NCBI RefSeq assembly: GCF_002863225.1
Contig: NZ_PKEK01000040.1
Span: forward strand, 124,001-188,000
DNA length: 64,000 nucleotides
From: Mycobacterium sp.
Lineage (GTDB): Bacteria > Actinomycetota > Actinomycetes > Mycobacteriales > Mycobacteriaceae
Reading direction: 5' to 3'
The translations under genes were made by a program, and so were the position numbers. The notes under the pieces are model-generated. The model searched no databases. It was not told the origin of the DNA and saw only the letters and a program-made list of their open reading frames with translations. Of this stretch, positions 16,477 through 25,584 are shown one piece after another; position 1 is the first letter of the stretch, and the number at the start of each line of letters is the position of its first letter.

Positions 16477-17762
16477 GCTGGGTAGAGCATGTGATCTGGT
16501 GGCAGGTCTATCCGCTGGGGTTCGTGGGCGCGTTCCCCTCGGATGCTCCGCCCGCCGCCGATGAACACCGGTTGCGCCGCGTCGTCGACTGGTTCGACCA
16601 CGCGATCGCGCTCGGCGCCTCCGGAATCGCGCTCGGGCCGATCTTCGACTCGCGCACCCACGGGTACGACACCACCGATCACTACCGCATCGACCCGCGA
16701 CTCGGTGATGATGATGACTTCGACCACCTGATCGCCGAGGCGCGCCGGCGTGGCCTGCGGGTGCTTCTCGACGGGGTGTTCAACCACGTCGGCGCCGATT
16801 TTTCGCGCCATCGAGACGCCCAGGAGGACGACGCCGCCGCGCGTTGGTTCCGCGGTCGGCCGGGCCGGTTTCACACCTTCGAGGGCCACGACGGTTTGCT
16901 GACGTTGAACCACGATAATCCCGAGGTCGCCGACTACGTGGCCGACGTGATGACGCACTGGCTGGGCCGTGGTGCCGACGGCTGGCGACTGGACGCCGCT
17001 TATGCTGTGCCGCAACATTTTTGGGGATCAGTCCTGCCGAGGGTCCGTCAGGAGTATCCGGATTCGTGGTTTGTCGGCGAGCTGATCCACGGCGACTACG
17101 CCGCGACGGTCCGCGAGACCGGGTTCGACTCCGCTACCCAGTACGAGCTGTGGAAGGCGATCTGGAGCGGACTGAACGACGCCAACTTCTTCGAGCTCGA
17201 CCATGCACTGCAGCGCCACGACGAATTCCGGAAATCCTTCGCGCCGCTGACCTTCATCGGCAACCACGATGTCACCCGCATCGCCAGTCAGCTTGACCAC
17301 GCGGAACACCTGGCTCACGCGCTGGTCGTGCTGATGACGGTCGGCGGAGTGCCCAGCATCTACGCCGGCGACGAGCTGGGTTTCCGGGGCGTCAAAGAGG
17401 AACGGTACGGTGGCGACGATGCGGTGCGGCCTGAATTCGCTTCTCCCCCAATCGACCTCGATGAGCACGGCGTCGAGATATGGTCGCTGCATCAATACCT
17501 CGTCGGTCTGCGCCGCCGCCACCCGTGGCTGTACGCCGCATCGACGACGGCGCTGCGACTGGAGAACACGCAGTACGTCTACGAGACCCGGCATGGCGAC
17601 GACGCATTGACGGTGGCGCTGAACATCGGCGACACGCCCCTGCGCGTGCGGCTGGACACCGGACGCGCGGAGATCATCGCGGGCAGCGGAGCGCCGCCGC
17701 CGGAGATCGTCGACTCGGTGACCGTCGAGCCGCACGGCTGGCGGATCCTGCGGCAGGTCTAG
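16473..17762 (+). CDS. Alpha-amylase family glycosyl hydrolase (GH13)
   Basis: A 429-residue GH13 enzyme with all four conserved regions: LLDGVFNHVG (I), GADGWRLDAAY with the nucleophile Asp (II), WFVGELIHGDY with the acid/base Glu (III) and FIGNHDVTR (IV). A beta-sandwich domain C follows (ALTVALNIGDTPLRVRL). No signal peptide is visible, so it works in the cytosol, probably on alpha-glucan or maltodextrin. The start at 16473 overlaps the deaminase stop; open frame upstream belongs to another frame of the deaminase. It converges with the DUF1810 pseudogene, overlapping by four bases. Confidence 0.9.
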   Translation: MSWVEHVIWWQVYPLGFVGAFPSDAPPAADEHRLRRVVDWFDHAIALGASGIALGPIFDSRTHGYDTTDHYRIDPRLGDDDDFDHLIAEARRRGLRVLLDGVFNHVGADFSRHRDAQEDDAAARWFRGRPGRFHTFEGHDGLLTLNHDNPEVADYVADVMTHWLGRGADGWRLDAAYAVPQHFWGSVLPRVRQEYPDSWFVGELIHGDYAATVRETGFDSATQYELWKAIWSGLNDANFFELDHALQRHDEFRKSFAPLTFIGNHDVTRIASQLDHAEHLAHALVVLMTVGGVPSIYAGDELGFRGVKEERYGGDDAVRPEFASPPIDLDEHGVEIWSLHQYLVGLRRRHPWLYAASTTALRLENTQYVYETRHGDDALTVALNIGDTPLRVRLDTGRAEIIAGSGAPPPEIVDSVTVEPHGWRILRQV

Positions 17763-18189
17763 CCGAGGCGCTGCAGCGTCAGGGGGTCCTGCTCGCCGTC
17801 GTAGTAGCGGGTCAACAACTCGACGAAATCGCCGTTGTCGCTGCTCGCATGAGCGAACAGCGTCATCGACGAGCGGACCTTCATGTCGTCGGGTGAGCCG
17901 AAGATCTCGCCGATCGAGCGGTCCGGCACGGCGTTGACCAGTCGGGTGCATTCGTGCAGCCGCGGCCCAGGACGTCGTGGTTGAGATAGGCGCGGGCCTC
18001 GTCGAGCGACACGATCGCATACCGGGCGGCGGTTGGGCTGCTGCCCAGCCCGGCGATCTGCGGGAAGATGAACCAGATCCAGTGGCTGCGCTTGCGGCCG
18101 GCCCGAAGCTCGTCGAGGACGCGCGGATAGGCGCCCGCCTGCGCGTCGACGAACCGTTGCAGATCGAAGGGTTCGCTTGCGGATTCCAT
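17759..18189 (-). pseudogene. DUF1810 protein gene with a single-base frameshift (Rv1873-like)
   Basis: From the ATG at 18189 the reverse strand reads [19 protein letters not shown] through [20 protein letters not shown], a DUF1810 protein. At about 17961-17968 the frame shifts: the rest of the family pattern ([40 protein letters not shown]) is in the other frame and ends at TAG 17759. Restoring one C in GGGCC(C)GCGG gives a 143-residue protein, close to the normal length. It is either a recent pseudogene or a one-base sequence error. DUF1810 proteins are small cytosolic proteins of unknown function. It is divergent from lldD2. Confidence 0.8.
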
Positions 18190-18207
18190 ATGTCCTACGG
18201 TGGCACA

Positions 18208-19449
18208 GTGGTCAAACGGCGGATGCCGAAGGCGCGGGATCTCGCGCCGCTGATCGGTTTTCGCAAGCCCCGACTCGACCGCGGGCAGCGCCGGCTCGAC
18301 GATGCGCTGACGATCGACGATCTGCGGCTGCTGGCCAGGCGCCGAACCCCGCGGGCGGCGTTCGACTACGCCGACGGCGCGGCCGAGGACGAAATCTCGA
18401 TTCGGCGCGCGCGGCAGGCGTTTCGCGACATCGAGTTTCATCCGACGATCTTGCGCGACGTCAGCAGCACCCGGACGGATTGGCAGGTGCTCGGCGGACC
18501 GGTTGCGCTCCCGCTGGCCATCGCGCCGACGGGCTTCACCCGGCTGATGCATACCGAAGGTGAACTCGCCGGGGTCCGGGTGGCCGCCGCGGCGGGTATC
18601 CCGTTTTCGCTGTCGACTCTGGGAACCGCGTCCATCGAAGACGTGGCGACCGCGGCGCCGCAGTGCCGACGATGGTTTCAGCTGTACATGTGGCGTGACC
18701 GAGAGCGGTCGATGGCGTTGGTTCGACGGGCCGCTGACGCCGGTTTCGACACCCTGCTGGCCACCGTCGATGTGCCGGTCGCGGGAGCACGACTGCGCGA
18801 TGTCCGCAACGGGATGTCGATTCCGCCGGCGTTGACGTTGCGCACCGCATTCGACGCCGCGCTGCGGCCACGCTGGTGGTTCGACCTGTTGACCACCGAG
18901 CCGCTGTCGTTCGCGTCGTTGGATCGCTGGTCGGGCACCGTCGGTGAGTATCTGGATTCGATGTTCGACCCGAGCCTGACCTTCGACGATCTGGCGTGGA
19001 TCAAAGCGCAGTGGCCGGGCAAGCTCGTCGTCAAGGGCATTCAGACGCTCGACGATGCCCGGGCCGTGGTGGATCTGGGGGTCGACGGCATCGTGCTGTC
19101 CAATCATGGTGGCCGCCAACTGGATCGAGCTCCGGTGCCGTTCCACCTGCTGCCCACCGTGGCGCGTGAGCTCGGTGCCCACACCGAGATCCTGGTTGAC
19201 ACCGGCATCATGTCCGGCGCGGACGTCGTCGCCGCGGTCGCGCTGGGCGCCCGTAGCGCTCTGATCGGTCGCGCCTACCTCTACGGGTTGATGGCCGGCG
19301 GCCAGGCCGGGGTACGCCGCGCCGTCGACATCCTGTCGGCGGAACTGGTCCGCACGATGAAGTTGCTCGGCGTCACATGCCTGGAGGAACTCTCGCCGAA
19401 GCACGTCACGCAGCTACGCCGGCTTGTTCCTAGTGCCGGGTCGACATGA
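18208..19449 (+). CDS. lldD2: FMN-dependent L-lactate dehydrogenase LldD2
   Basis: A 413-residue alpha-hydroxy-acid dehydrogenase. FMN and substrate blocks include [61 protein letters not shown] with the catalytic His, and [13 protein letters not shown]. It oxidises L-lactate to pyruvate and passes electrons to the membrane quinone pool, matching Rv1872c. I chose the GTG at 18208 because [15 protein letters not shown] aligns with the start of the M. tuberculosis protein; an ATG at 18190 is also in frame. Its 3' end overlaps the convergent membrane-protein gene by 20 bases. Confidence 0.93.
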   Translation: MVKRRMPKARDLAPLIGFRKPRLDRGQRRLDDALTIDDLRLLARRRTPRAAFDYADGAAEDEISIRRARQAFRDIEFHPTILRDVSSTRTDWQVLGGPVALPLAIAPTGFTRLMHTEGELAGVRVAAAAGIPFSLSTLGTASIEDVATAAPQCRRWFQLYMWRDRERSMALVRRAADAGFDTLLATVDVPVAGARLRDVRNGMSIPPALTLRTAFDAALRPRWWFDLLTTEPLSFASLDRWSGTVGEYLDSMFDPSLTFDDLAWIKAQWPGKLVVKGIQTLDDARAVVDLGVDGIVLSNHGGRQLDRAPVPFHLLPTVARELGAHTEILVDTGIMSGADVVAAVALGARSALIGRAYLYGLMAGGQAGVRRAVDILSAELVRTMKLLGVTCLEELSPKHVTQLRRLVPSAGST

Positions 19450-20029
19450 AGAGGTAGTAGCTGACGTAGACGACGACGAACCCTGCGACCAGGATGGCGG
19501 AGGTGGCTCGCTGACTGTTCGTCTGCGCGCGGTGGTTGGGTGCACACGTCGTCACTGGAAAACCAAGCGCGGTAAGGATTTCCGCAGCTGGCCCCGGACC
19601 GCCGGGGTCGATGTTGACCTGACCGCGGCCGCGCACCAGAAGTTCGATGGTCAAGGGGTACGAGGGTAGATCTGCGTCGTAGCCGGCCGATCCGGCCCCG
19701 CCGTGGTTCGCGTGACGGCTGGCCAGTGCTGGCCTGATGTAGGCATGCTCGATGTCCCCGCGCTGCGCGAGCATTGTGTCGCCGGCGTAGATGCCGTTGT
19801 GGTCGACGTACAGATCAACGGGGGCTCGCTGCGGCGTCAGGGCGCAGGACAAGGCGCGCGGGTAAATGGTGATGAACCCGACGAGAATGACCGCAGCGGC
19901 AATGAGCTTCGTCGAACCGGGCAGCAGGGCGATAGCGGCGACCAGCAGAAGCGAGGCGGCCACCGACCCGCCGAACACCGATTTCACGCGGGCATTCGCC
20001 TGCATGAGAGTCACCCGTCCGCGAAACAT
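19430..20029 (-). CDS. Small membrane protein with PH-like soluble middle, unknown function
   Basis: A protein of about 199 residues, not recognised. Two hydrophobic helices near the N-terminus ([17 protein letters not shown] and [16 protein letters not shown]) and one at the C-terminus ([17 protein letters not shown]) frame a soluble region with [14 protein letters not shown] and [16 protein letters not shown], which resembles PH-like domains of small bacterial membrane proteins. I start at the ATG at 20029; the frame is open to 20167. It is convergent with lldD2. Confidence 0.6.
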   Translation of the reverse strand: MFRGRVTLMQANARVKSVFGGSVAASLLLVAAIALLPGSTKLIAAAVILVGFITIYPRALSCALTPQRAPVDLYVDHNGIYAGDTMLAQRGDIEHAYIRPALASRHANHGGAGSAGYDADLPSYPLTIELLVRGRGQVNIDPGGPGPAAEILTALGFPVTTCAPNHRAQTNSQRATSAILVAGFVVVYVSYYLFMSTRH

Positions 20030-20078
20030 GAACTCTGAATCTACGCGCCACGACCACGGCTTTTGCGGATTTGATGAC

Positions 20079-20732
20079 TCAGACCTGAGCCGGGATTTCG
20101 GCATCTCGCCGTGACGAGGCGGCCGCGGTGTCGGCACGCTGCGCATCGGCCAGACGGCGCCACGCATGGATGGCCTGACCGGCGAACGCGGTGATCGTGC
20201 CGGCTCTGGTTTCCGTGCCGGACGCCATCGCGTGGGCGTTCTCCGCGTGCGCGATCACCCGGTCCAATGACGTGACAAGCTCACCGTCGACGAACCTGGT
20301 GGACTCGAAAGCAGCGCGGACAGCCCGATTTCCAGCGCCGTTCAGCGTTGTGGCCAGCGCGAGGGCGGCCCGGGCGGCGGCGTCCCACTGTTCCACCGAC
20401 GGCGTCTCCCCCGCCGCCGCGGAACGGTGCAGCGCGGCGATGTCGCGGATCGCTGTGTGCGCCGTGAGCTTGGCGAACCGCAGCAGTCCCCAGTTGTCGT
20501 CGGTCAGCAACTCCGCCAACCAGCTGTGCACCACCGACTCCGGGACGTCGGCGGTGCCGACCGTCAGCCAGGCCAGGTCGAGGGCGAGCACGCTGTGCTC
20601 TGGTGACAGGTAGCCATCCGGGGCGGCGAGCAGATCGTTGGCCGATTGGACCAGCAGGCTCAGCGGCCGCGCCGAGCCGGCCGGGAAATCGGTGACGTGT
20701 TGGTCGCCGTTGATGTAAGAGATGACGTTCAT
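20079..20732 (-). CDS. Hypothetical helical protein
   Basis: A protein of about 217 residues starting MNVISYINGDQHVTDFPAG; not assigned to a family. It is rich in Ala, Thr and Leu and predicted mostly helical, with no signal or membrane segment and no metal motif. The frame is open to 20888, but the ATG at 20732 fits the start of the composition typical of the protein. It is divergent from the CGNR regulator, across two similar inverted repeats, so it may be one of that regulator's targets. Confidence 0.5.
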   Translation of the reverse strand: MNVISYINGDQHVTDFPAGSARPLSLLVQSANDLLAAPDGYLSPEHSVLALDLAWLTVGTADVPESVVHSWLAELLTDDNWGLLRFAKLTAHTAIRDIAALHRSAAAGETPSVEQWDAAARAALALATTLNGAGNRAVRAAFESTRFVDGELVTSLDRVIAHAENAHAMASGTETRAGTITAFAGQAIHAWRRLADAQRADTAAASSRRDAEIPAQV

Positions 20733-20880
20733 TGCGCACCCTTTGCCCGAGCCCGGTTGGTGCGATCCTCTGGCCAACCTCAGCGGGTGGGTGATGCGGT
20801 CGAGGTCCATGTCATCGGCTCCTTCTGCCTTCGATACCTGCTGACACCCGAGTGGGCCTGCTGGTTTCTCGTCTGTGCGT

Positions 20881-20939
20881 GTAACCATTTCGACCGGTTA
20901 CTTATTGCCGCCTCCGGTGAAACCTGTCAAAGTGGTTAC
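20881..20939. promoter_or_regulatory. Pair of AACC-N9-GGTTAC inverted repeats before the CGNR regulator
   Basis: GTAACC-N9-GGTTAC at 20881-20901 and AACC-N9-GGTTAC at 20921-20939 have the same half-sites and spacer and begin 38 bases apart. They lie between the divergent hypothetical gene and the CGNR protein, the second one touching the CGNR start. The 10-mer AAGTGGTTAC of the second copy recurs at 22204-22213 before the HAD/mys operon. I infer a shared operator. Confidence 0.6.
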
Positions 20940-20941
20940 TC

Positions 20942-21493
20942 GTGACATTCGTGTACCTGGGGGGCCGGCGATGCCTGAACTTCGCTGGGACCATGAAGCG
21001 GCGGGACAGTGCCCGCGAGGAACTGCTGAGCGAGCCGGAGTCCTTGTCGGACTGGGCGGTTGAGGCGGGGTTGCTGGATTCGGCTATCGACGTCACGGCC
21101 GACGACCTGGCGGCCGCGATCGACCTGCGCGAGGCGATCTACCGAACGGTGGTTGCCCGGCTCGACGGTCGACGGCCCCGGCCCGCAGATGTCGACCTGC
21201 TCAACGAATGGGCCGCCGAACCTCAGCTCACGCCGCGGTTACTGCGGACCGGAGGCACCCGGCGCGCGGGCACCCCTGCCCAACTGTTGGCCGGCGTGGC
21301 CGCAGACCTTCTCGATTTGTTGGGCGGTGCGGACATCGAGAACGTCAAGCGCTGCGCGCACGAAAACTGCACTCGTCTTTACGTCGACTCGTCGAGGGCG
21401 AAGAACCGCCACTGGTGCGGGATGGGTACGTGTGGCAATAGAGCCAAGGTCCGGGCGTTCCGGGAGCGGCGGCGGGCCGCGGCGACCGGGTAG
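20942..21493 (+). CDS. ABATE/CGNR zinc-finger transcriptional regulator
   Basis: A 183-residue protein with an N-terminal ABATE-type ligand-sensing domain (YLGGRRCLNFAGT, LREAIYRTVVARLDG) and a C-terminal CGNR zinc finger: KRCAHENCTRLYVD, RHWCGMGTCGNRAKVRAFRER, with four cysteines and the CGNR signature that binds DNA. Such proteins are stress- or ligand-responsive regulators in actinobacteria. The GTG at 20942 is only two bases after an operator-like repeat, so the transcript is probably leaderless or the gene strongly autoregulated. Its stop abuts the convergent TetR stop. Confidence 0.85.
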   Translation: MTFVYLGGRRCLNFAGTMKRRDSAREELLSEPESLSDWAVEAGLLDSAIDVTADDLAAAIDLREAIYRTVVARLDGRRPRPADVDLLNEWAAEPQLTPRLLRTGGTRRAGTPAQLLAGVAADLLDLLGGADIENVKRCAHENCTRLYVDSSRAKNRHWCGMGTCGNRAKVRAFRERRRAAATG

Positions 21494-22075
21494 CTATTGC
21501 CGCTGCGCCGTACTGCGCAGCACGATGTCGACCGCGGCGTTTATCACGTCGTCGTCCGGCACGGTGCCGAACATGATGGATGGGCAGGCCACCACGCCTG
21601 TGAGCATGGACAGGGCCGCCTCGAGTTCGGCCCCGTCAAGGAATTCTCCGAGCATGGCGCGCATCTGTCCCTGGCCGGAGTTGTTGATCTTGTCGCGGAT
21701 CTCGCGCATCTCGTCGAATGACGCCCACTGGGCCATGCCGGTCAGGATGCGGTCGAGCCGCATGTCGGTGATGCCCCCGCGGAAGGCCCAGAGCTCGCCG
21801 ATGATGTCGCTACGAAGGTCGCCGGTCCGTTCGAAGTGCGGTAGATCGCCGAGGGCATCAAGTGCAAGCGCGACCAGATCCACCCGGGACGGCCAGTGTG
21901 TGTACAGGGTCGTCTTCGAGTAACCGGCCAGTTCGGCGACCCGTGCGTGCGTGACGGCGTCGGAGCCCTCGTCGGTCAGCACGCCGAGAGCAGCGCGCGC
22001 GACGTCTGCGCGGGTACGAGCCACCCGCGCGTCCTCGCCGGTGCCGGACGCTTTATCGCCCGAGCCGGGTGTCAT
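21494..22075 (-). CDS. TetR family transcriptional regulator, divergent from the mys-like operon
   Basis: About 193 residues. The HTH region (VARTRADVARAALGVLTDEG, VAELAGYSKTTLYTHWPSRVDLV) is typical of TetR; the remainder is the helical effector domain. I take the ATG at 22075 (MTPGSGDKASG); the frame is open to 22123. It is divergent from the HAD/mysA-type operon across an AT-rich region, which makes that operon the likely target. The effector is unknown; a precursor or UV/redox-linked signal is conceivable but not shown. Confidence 0.85.
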   Translation of the reverse strand: MTPGSGDKASGTGEDARVARTRADVARAALGVLTDEGSDAVTHARVAELAGYSKTTLYTHWPSRVDLVALALDALGDLPHFERTGDLRSDIIGELWAFRGGITDMRLDRILTGMAQWASFDEMREIRDKINNSGQGQMRAMLGEFLDGAELEAALSMLTGVVACPSIMFGTVPDDDVINAAVDIVLRSTAQRQ

Positions 22076-22273
22076 CTCTGCACTCCACCTTTGCGCTGGC
22101 CTTGCTTGAGTCGAGCCGCCCAAAAGAAGTTAGCCGATGATGAACTGTTTCTGTAATGGAAGATCCCGTCACTAATGTACGTTTAGACCAATAGTGTACT
22201 GGGAAGTGGTTACCGTACCGGTTGGCCAGATGGCCGATCCGGCCCGACTGCCCACTTCGTGAGAAGGAATTTC
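22076..22273. promoter_or_regulatory. Divergent promoter region of the TetR gene and the mys-like operon
   Basis: This gap is visibly AT-richer than its surroundings between about 22125 and 22205. It holds the inverted pair CACTA (22170-22174) and TAGTG (22192-22196), a possible TetR operator, and AAGTGGTTAC at 22204-22213, identical to the half-site before the CGNR gene. AGAAGGAA at 22262-22269 is a good ribosome site for the ATG at 22274. Both regulators flanking the operon could therefore act here; this is inferred from motifs only. Confidence 0.5.
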
Positions 22274-22936
22274 ATGTCTGCCATCCTTTTCGGTTCGATC
22301 AGCACCCTTGTCGACAGCTCCGAACTCCAGCGCCGCGCGTTCAACGAGTCCTTCGAAGCCCATGGTCTCGATTGGCAGTGGTCGCAGCCGGATTACGTCG
22401 CGATGCTGGACTCCAACGGCGGGGCGCAGCGAATCGCCGATTACGCCGAGTCGCGCGGTGACGATGTCGACGCCGAGGCGGTTCACGCCACCAAGTCGCA
22501 GATCTTCCAGGACCTGCTGTCATCTGCCGGGCTCAAGGCGCGGCCTGGGGTGATCGAGACGGTCAACGAAGCCAAGCGCCGCGACATCAAACTCGGATTT
22601 GTCACGACCACGTCGCCGGAGAACATCTCCGCTCTCCTCGAGACGCTCAGCCCGGACATCGATGCCGAGACGTTCGACCTGATCGTCGACCGCGACTCGG
22701 TGGCAAACCCGAAGCCCGACGCCGCCGCGTACCTCTATGCCTTGGAGCAGCTCGGCGAGACCACCGACTCCGTGGTGGCGATCGAAGACAACGTCGGAGG
22801 CGTCACCGCGGCCTCCGCTGCCGGCGTCAAGTGCATCGCATTTCCGAACGACAACACCTCGGACGGTGACTTCAGCGGGGCTGACGACACCGTCGACTCG
22901 CTCAATGCGGAGCGCTTGGTGGAGCTCGTCGCCTAG
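22274..22936 (+). CDS. HAD-superfamily (CbbY-like) protein with a degenerate catalytic motif I
   Basis: A 220-residue HAD-IA fold protein with a helical cap. Motif II ([12 protein letters not shown]), motif III Lys (NPKPDAAAY) and motif IV ([10 protein letters not shown]) are kept. Motif I, normally FDxDGT with the nucleophile and acid/base Asp, reads [10 protein letters not shown]: both aspartates are gone (G7 and I9). Normal phosphatase or mutase chemistry is therefore unlikely. Similar FGSIGT-type HAD proteins exist in other bacteria as I recall, so this looks like a family rather than recent decay. It is first in the operon, 53 bases before the MysA-type cyclase, so a role with sedoheptulose 7-phosphate or the cyclase is possible. 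Confidence 0.8.
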   Translation: MSAILFGSISTLVDSSELQRRAFNESFEAHGLDWQWSQPDYVAMLDSNGGAQRIADYAESRGDDVDAEAVHATKSQIFQDLLSSAGLKARPGVIETVNEAKRRDIKLGFVTTTSPENISALLETLSPDIDAETFDLIVDRDSVANPKPDAAAYLYALEQLGETTDSVVAIEDNVGGVTAASAAGVKCIAFPNDNTSDGDFSGADDTVDSLNAERLVELVA

Positions 22937-22989
22937 CCCTGCACCCGCGTCCGTCTCCCACTCGTTCGACTAGCAAGGACATCAAAAAC

Positions 22990-24198
22990 ATGAGTGATCT
23001 GCAAGCACGAGTTATCAGTAGCCCCAGGGCGTTTCACGTCGAAGGTTACGAGAAGATCCAGTACGACTTGATCTACGTCGACGGCGTATTCAGCCGCGAC
23101 AACCCGGAACTCGCCGAAACCTACGGTCCCTACGGCCGCACCCTGATGGTGGTGGACGAAACCGTCTACGACCTGTACCGGGAAGAGATCCACGCGTACT
23201 TCGACCACCACGAGATCGCGCTCACCGTTGTGCCGGTGCAGATCCGGGAGACGGCCAAATCGCTGGAGACGTTCGAGCGGATTGTCAGTGAATTCAACAA
23301 CTACGGACTGGTACGTACCGAGCCCGTACTTGTCGTAGGTGGCGGCTTGACCACCGACGTCGCGGGATTCGCCTGCGCGAGCTATCGGCGCAACACCCCT
23401 TACATCCGCATCCCGACCACCCTGATCGGTCTGATCGACGCCAGCGTCTCGATCAAGGTTGCCGTCAACCACGGCAAGCACAAGAACCGACTGGGTGCTT
23501 ATCACGCCTCGCAGAAGGTGCTGCTCGACTTCTCCTTCCTCAAGACGCTGCCGGAGGACCAGGTCCGTAACGGAATGGCCGAGCTGATCAAGATCTCGGT
23601 GGTCGGCAACACCGAGATCTTCGAACTCCTCGAGAAGCACGGCGAAGAACTCCTGCACACCCGATTCGGTTACCTGGACGGGACACCGCAATTGCGTTCT
23701 GCCGGTGAGAGACTCACTCACCAGGCCATCGCAACGATGCTCGAACTCGAGGTTCCGAATCTGCACGAGCTCAACCTCGACCGGGTGATCGCCTTCGGAC
23801 ACACCTGGAGTCCGACGCTGGAGTTGAGCCCTCCGGATCCTTTCTTTCACGGCCACGCCATCAACATCGACATGGCTCTGTCGACCACGTTGGCCGAACA
23901 GCGCGGGCTGCTCTCGGTCGACGAGCGAGATCGGGTACTCGGACTGATGAGCAACCTCGGTCTCGCTCTCGACAGCGAGCACCTGACCCCGGAACTGCTG
24001 GCCGCGGCCACGGCGGCGATTCTAAAGACCCGCGACGGGATTCTGCGCGCAGCTGTTCCGGCACCGATCGGAACCTGCCTGTTTCTCAACGACGTCACTG
24101 TCGAAGAGCTCGCCGAAACCCTTGTGCTGCACCGGAAGCTTTGCCTGAGCTACCCGCGCAACGGCGACGGCGTCGACATGTTCACCTCAGCGGCGTAG
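22990..24198 (+). CDS. mysA: Demethyl-4-deoxygadusol synthase (MysA-type sugar phosphate cyclase)
   Basis: A 402-residue sedoheptulose 7-phosphate cyclase of the dehydroquinate synthase superfamily. The NAD site is [18 protein letters not shown]; zinc ligands are E198 (NGMAELIK), H271 and H287. [30 protein letters not shown] and HTWSPTLEL agree closely with cyanobacterial DDG synthases. The residues that separate DDG synthases from 2-epi-5-epi-valiolone synthases are Ala268 and Thr347 (valiolone synthases have Asp and His), so the product is predicted to be demethyl-4-deoxygadusol, the first mycosporine precursor. Followed by the MysC- and MysD-like genes. Cofactor NAD; cytosolic. Confidence 0.9.
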   Translation: MSDLQARVISSPRAFHVEGYEKIQYDLIYVDGVFSRDNPELAETYGPYGRTLMVVDETVYDLYREEIHAYFDHHEIALTVVPVQIRETAKSLETFERIVSEFNNYGLVRTEPVLVVGGGLTTDVAGFACASYRRNTPYIRIPTTLIGLIDASVSIKVAVNHGKHKNRLGAYHASQKVLLDFSFLKTLPEDQVRNGMAELIKISVVGNTEIFELLEKHGEELLHTRFGYLDGTPQLRSAGERLTHQAIATMLELEVPNLHELNLDRVIAFGHTWSPTLELSPPDPFFHGHAINIDMALSTTLAEQRGLLSVDERDRVLGLMSNLGLALDSEHLTPELLAAATAAILKTRDGILRAAVPAPIGTCLFLNDVTVEELAETLVLHRKLCLSYPRNGDGVDMFTSAA

Positions 24199-24207
24199 GC
24201 ACCGGCG

Positions 24208-25584
24208 ATGCACGAGGTTGTACCGCTGCGTAGTTCGTCGCCAGGCGGCGACAGCTACGCAGCGGCATGGCCGGAACGTCGGCACCGGGCGAATGCGTTC
24301 CGAACGCTCAGCACGCTGATCGGGTTGCTGATCACGCTGCCGGTCGATGCGATGCTGGTGGCGATGGCCCTGATCCGCAGGCCGCAGCCGCCGAGAGCCA
24401 CGCTGCCCGGGGCGTCCCGTCGCACCGTGTTGCTCACCGGCGGCAAGATGACCAAGGCGCTGCAACTGGCCCGCTCATTCCACTGCGCGGGCCATCGGGT
24501 GATCTTGGCGGAGACCGCCAGGTACCGGCACACCGGCCACAAGTTCTCCAACGCCGTGGACGAGTTCTACTGCATTCCCGAACCGGGTGAACCCGGCTAC
24601 GAAGACGCGCTGTACGAAATCATCCGCTATGAGGCGGTCGACACGTTGATCCCGGTGTCGAGCCCGGCCGCGAGCGTGCATGACGCGCGGGCGCGCTACA
24701 TCCTCGACGGGTACTGCGACGTCGTGCACGCCACCGAAGACATCGTGCGCATGCTGGACGACAAGGCCGAGTTCTCCAAAGTCGCCGTCGCACTCGGGCT
24801 TCGGGTTCCCGACTGGGTGCGGATCACCGACCCCCGGCAGATCGTCGATTTCGAATTCCCTCAGGGCCGTAGCTACATCCTGAAGCGGATCGCCTACAAC
24901 CCGGTTGGCCGCTTGGATCTTCCCCGGTTGTCCAAGAAGACACCGCAGCGCAATGCCGCACTGGCGCAATGGCTTCCGATCTCCGAAAGTGACCCCTGGA
25001 TCCTGCAGGAATTCATCGAAGGTCGCGAGTACTGCACCCATGGCACCGCCATCAATGGGCAGCTGCAAGTGCACGTCTGCTGCGAGTCGTCGGCTTCTCA
25101 GCTCAACTACGGCATGGTCGACAAGCCCGAGATCAGGTCCTGGGTAGAACACTTCGTGGACGCGTTGGGTGTCACCGGACAATTCTCGTTCGACTTCATC
25201 GAGGCGGCTGACGGCAAGGTCTACGCCATCGAATGCAATCCCCGTACCCACTCGGCGATCACGACGTTCCACAACCACCCGCAGCTGGCATCGGCCTACC
25301 TGAAGGACGGCCACCCGACCATCACACCGCTGGCCGGTGCCCGACCGACGTACTGGATCTACCACGAACTGTGGCGCCTGCTCACCCAGCGAGGCCGGCT
25401 GGCGCGGGTGAAGAGCATTCTGAGCGGCAAGGACGCCATCTTCACCTGGTGGGATCCGTTGCCGTACTTGATGGTTCATCATCTGCAGATCCCCGCACTG
25501 CTGATCGACAATCTGAAGAGCCGACGAGGCTGGGCGAAGATCGACTTCAACATCGGCAAGCTGGTCGAACCGGACGGCGATTGA
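24208..25584 (+). CDS. mysC: ATP-grasp ligase MysC-like (4-deoxygadusol:glycine ligase type)
   Basis: A 458-residue ATP-grasp protein. One membrane helix near residues 32-55 (TLSTLIGLLITLPVDAMLVAM) precedes TVLLTGGKMTKALQLARSFH, a block nearly identical to cyanobacterial MysC. Further matches are GHKFSNAVDEFY, WILQEFIEGREYCTHGT, FSFDFIEAADGKVYAIECNP and RTHSAITTFHNHPQ, covering the ATP-grasp fold with its metal-binding Glu/Asn. MysC couples an amino acid, usually glycine, to 4-deoxygadusol to give a mycosporine. It lies nine bases after mysA and directly before the MysD-like gene. Confidence 0.9.
   Translation: MHEVVPLRSSSPGGDSYAAAWPERRHRANAFRTLSTLIGLLITLPVDAMLVAMALIRRPQPPRATLPGASRRTVLLTGGKMTKALQLARSFHCAGHRVILAETARYRHTGHKFSNAVDEFYCIPEPGEPGYEDALYEIIRYEAVDTLIPVSSPAASVHDARARYILDGYCDVVHATEDIVRMLDDKAEFSKVAVALGLRVPDWVRITDPRQIVDFEFPQGRSYILKRIAYNPVGRLDLPRLSKKTPQRNAALAQWLPISESDPWILQEFIEGREYCTHGTAINGQLQVHVCCESSASQLNYGMVDKPEIRSWVEHFVDALGVTGQFSFDFIEAADGKVYAIECNPRTHSAITTFHNHPQLASAYLKDGHPTITPLAGARPTYWIYHELWRLLTQRGRLARVKSILSGKDAIFTWWDPLPYLMVHHLQIPALLIDNLKSRRGWAKIDFNIGKLVEPDGD

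Noticed and set aside
17881..19404. 507-residue open frame on the minus strand opposite lldD2
   Set aside because: Mostly antisense to lldD2. Only its last part is real, being the first two thirds of the DUF1810 gene before its frameshift.
22933..23982. 349-residue minus-strand frame opposite mysA
   Set aside because: Antisense shadow; the plus-strand protein has complete family motifs.
22990..24198. Annotation as 3-dehydroquinate synthase or 2-epi-5-epi-valiolone synthase
   Set aside because: Residues Ala268 and Thr347 and the flanking blocks match DDG synthases; no aminocyclitol pathway genes are nearby.
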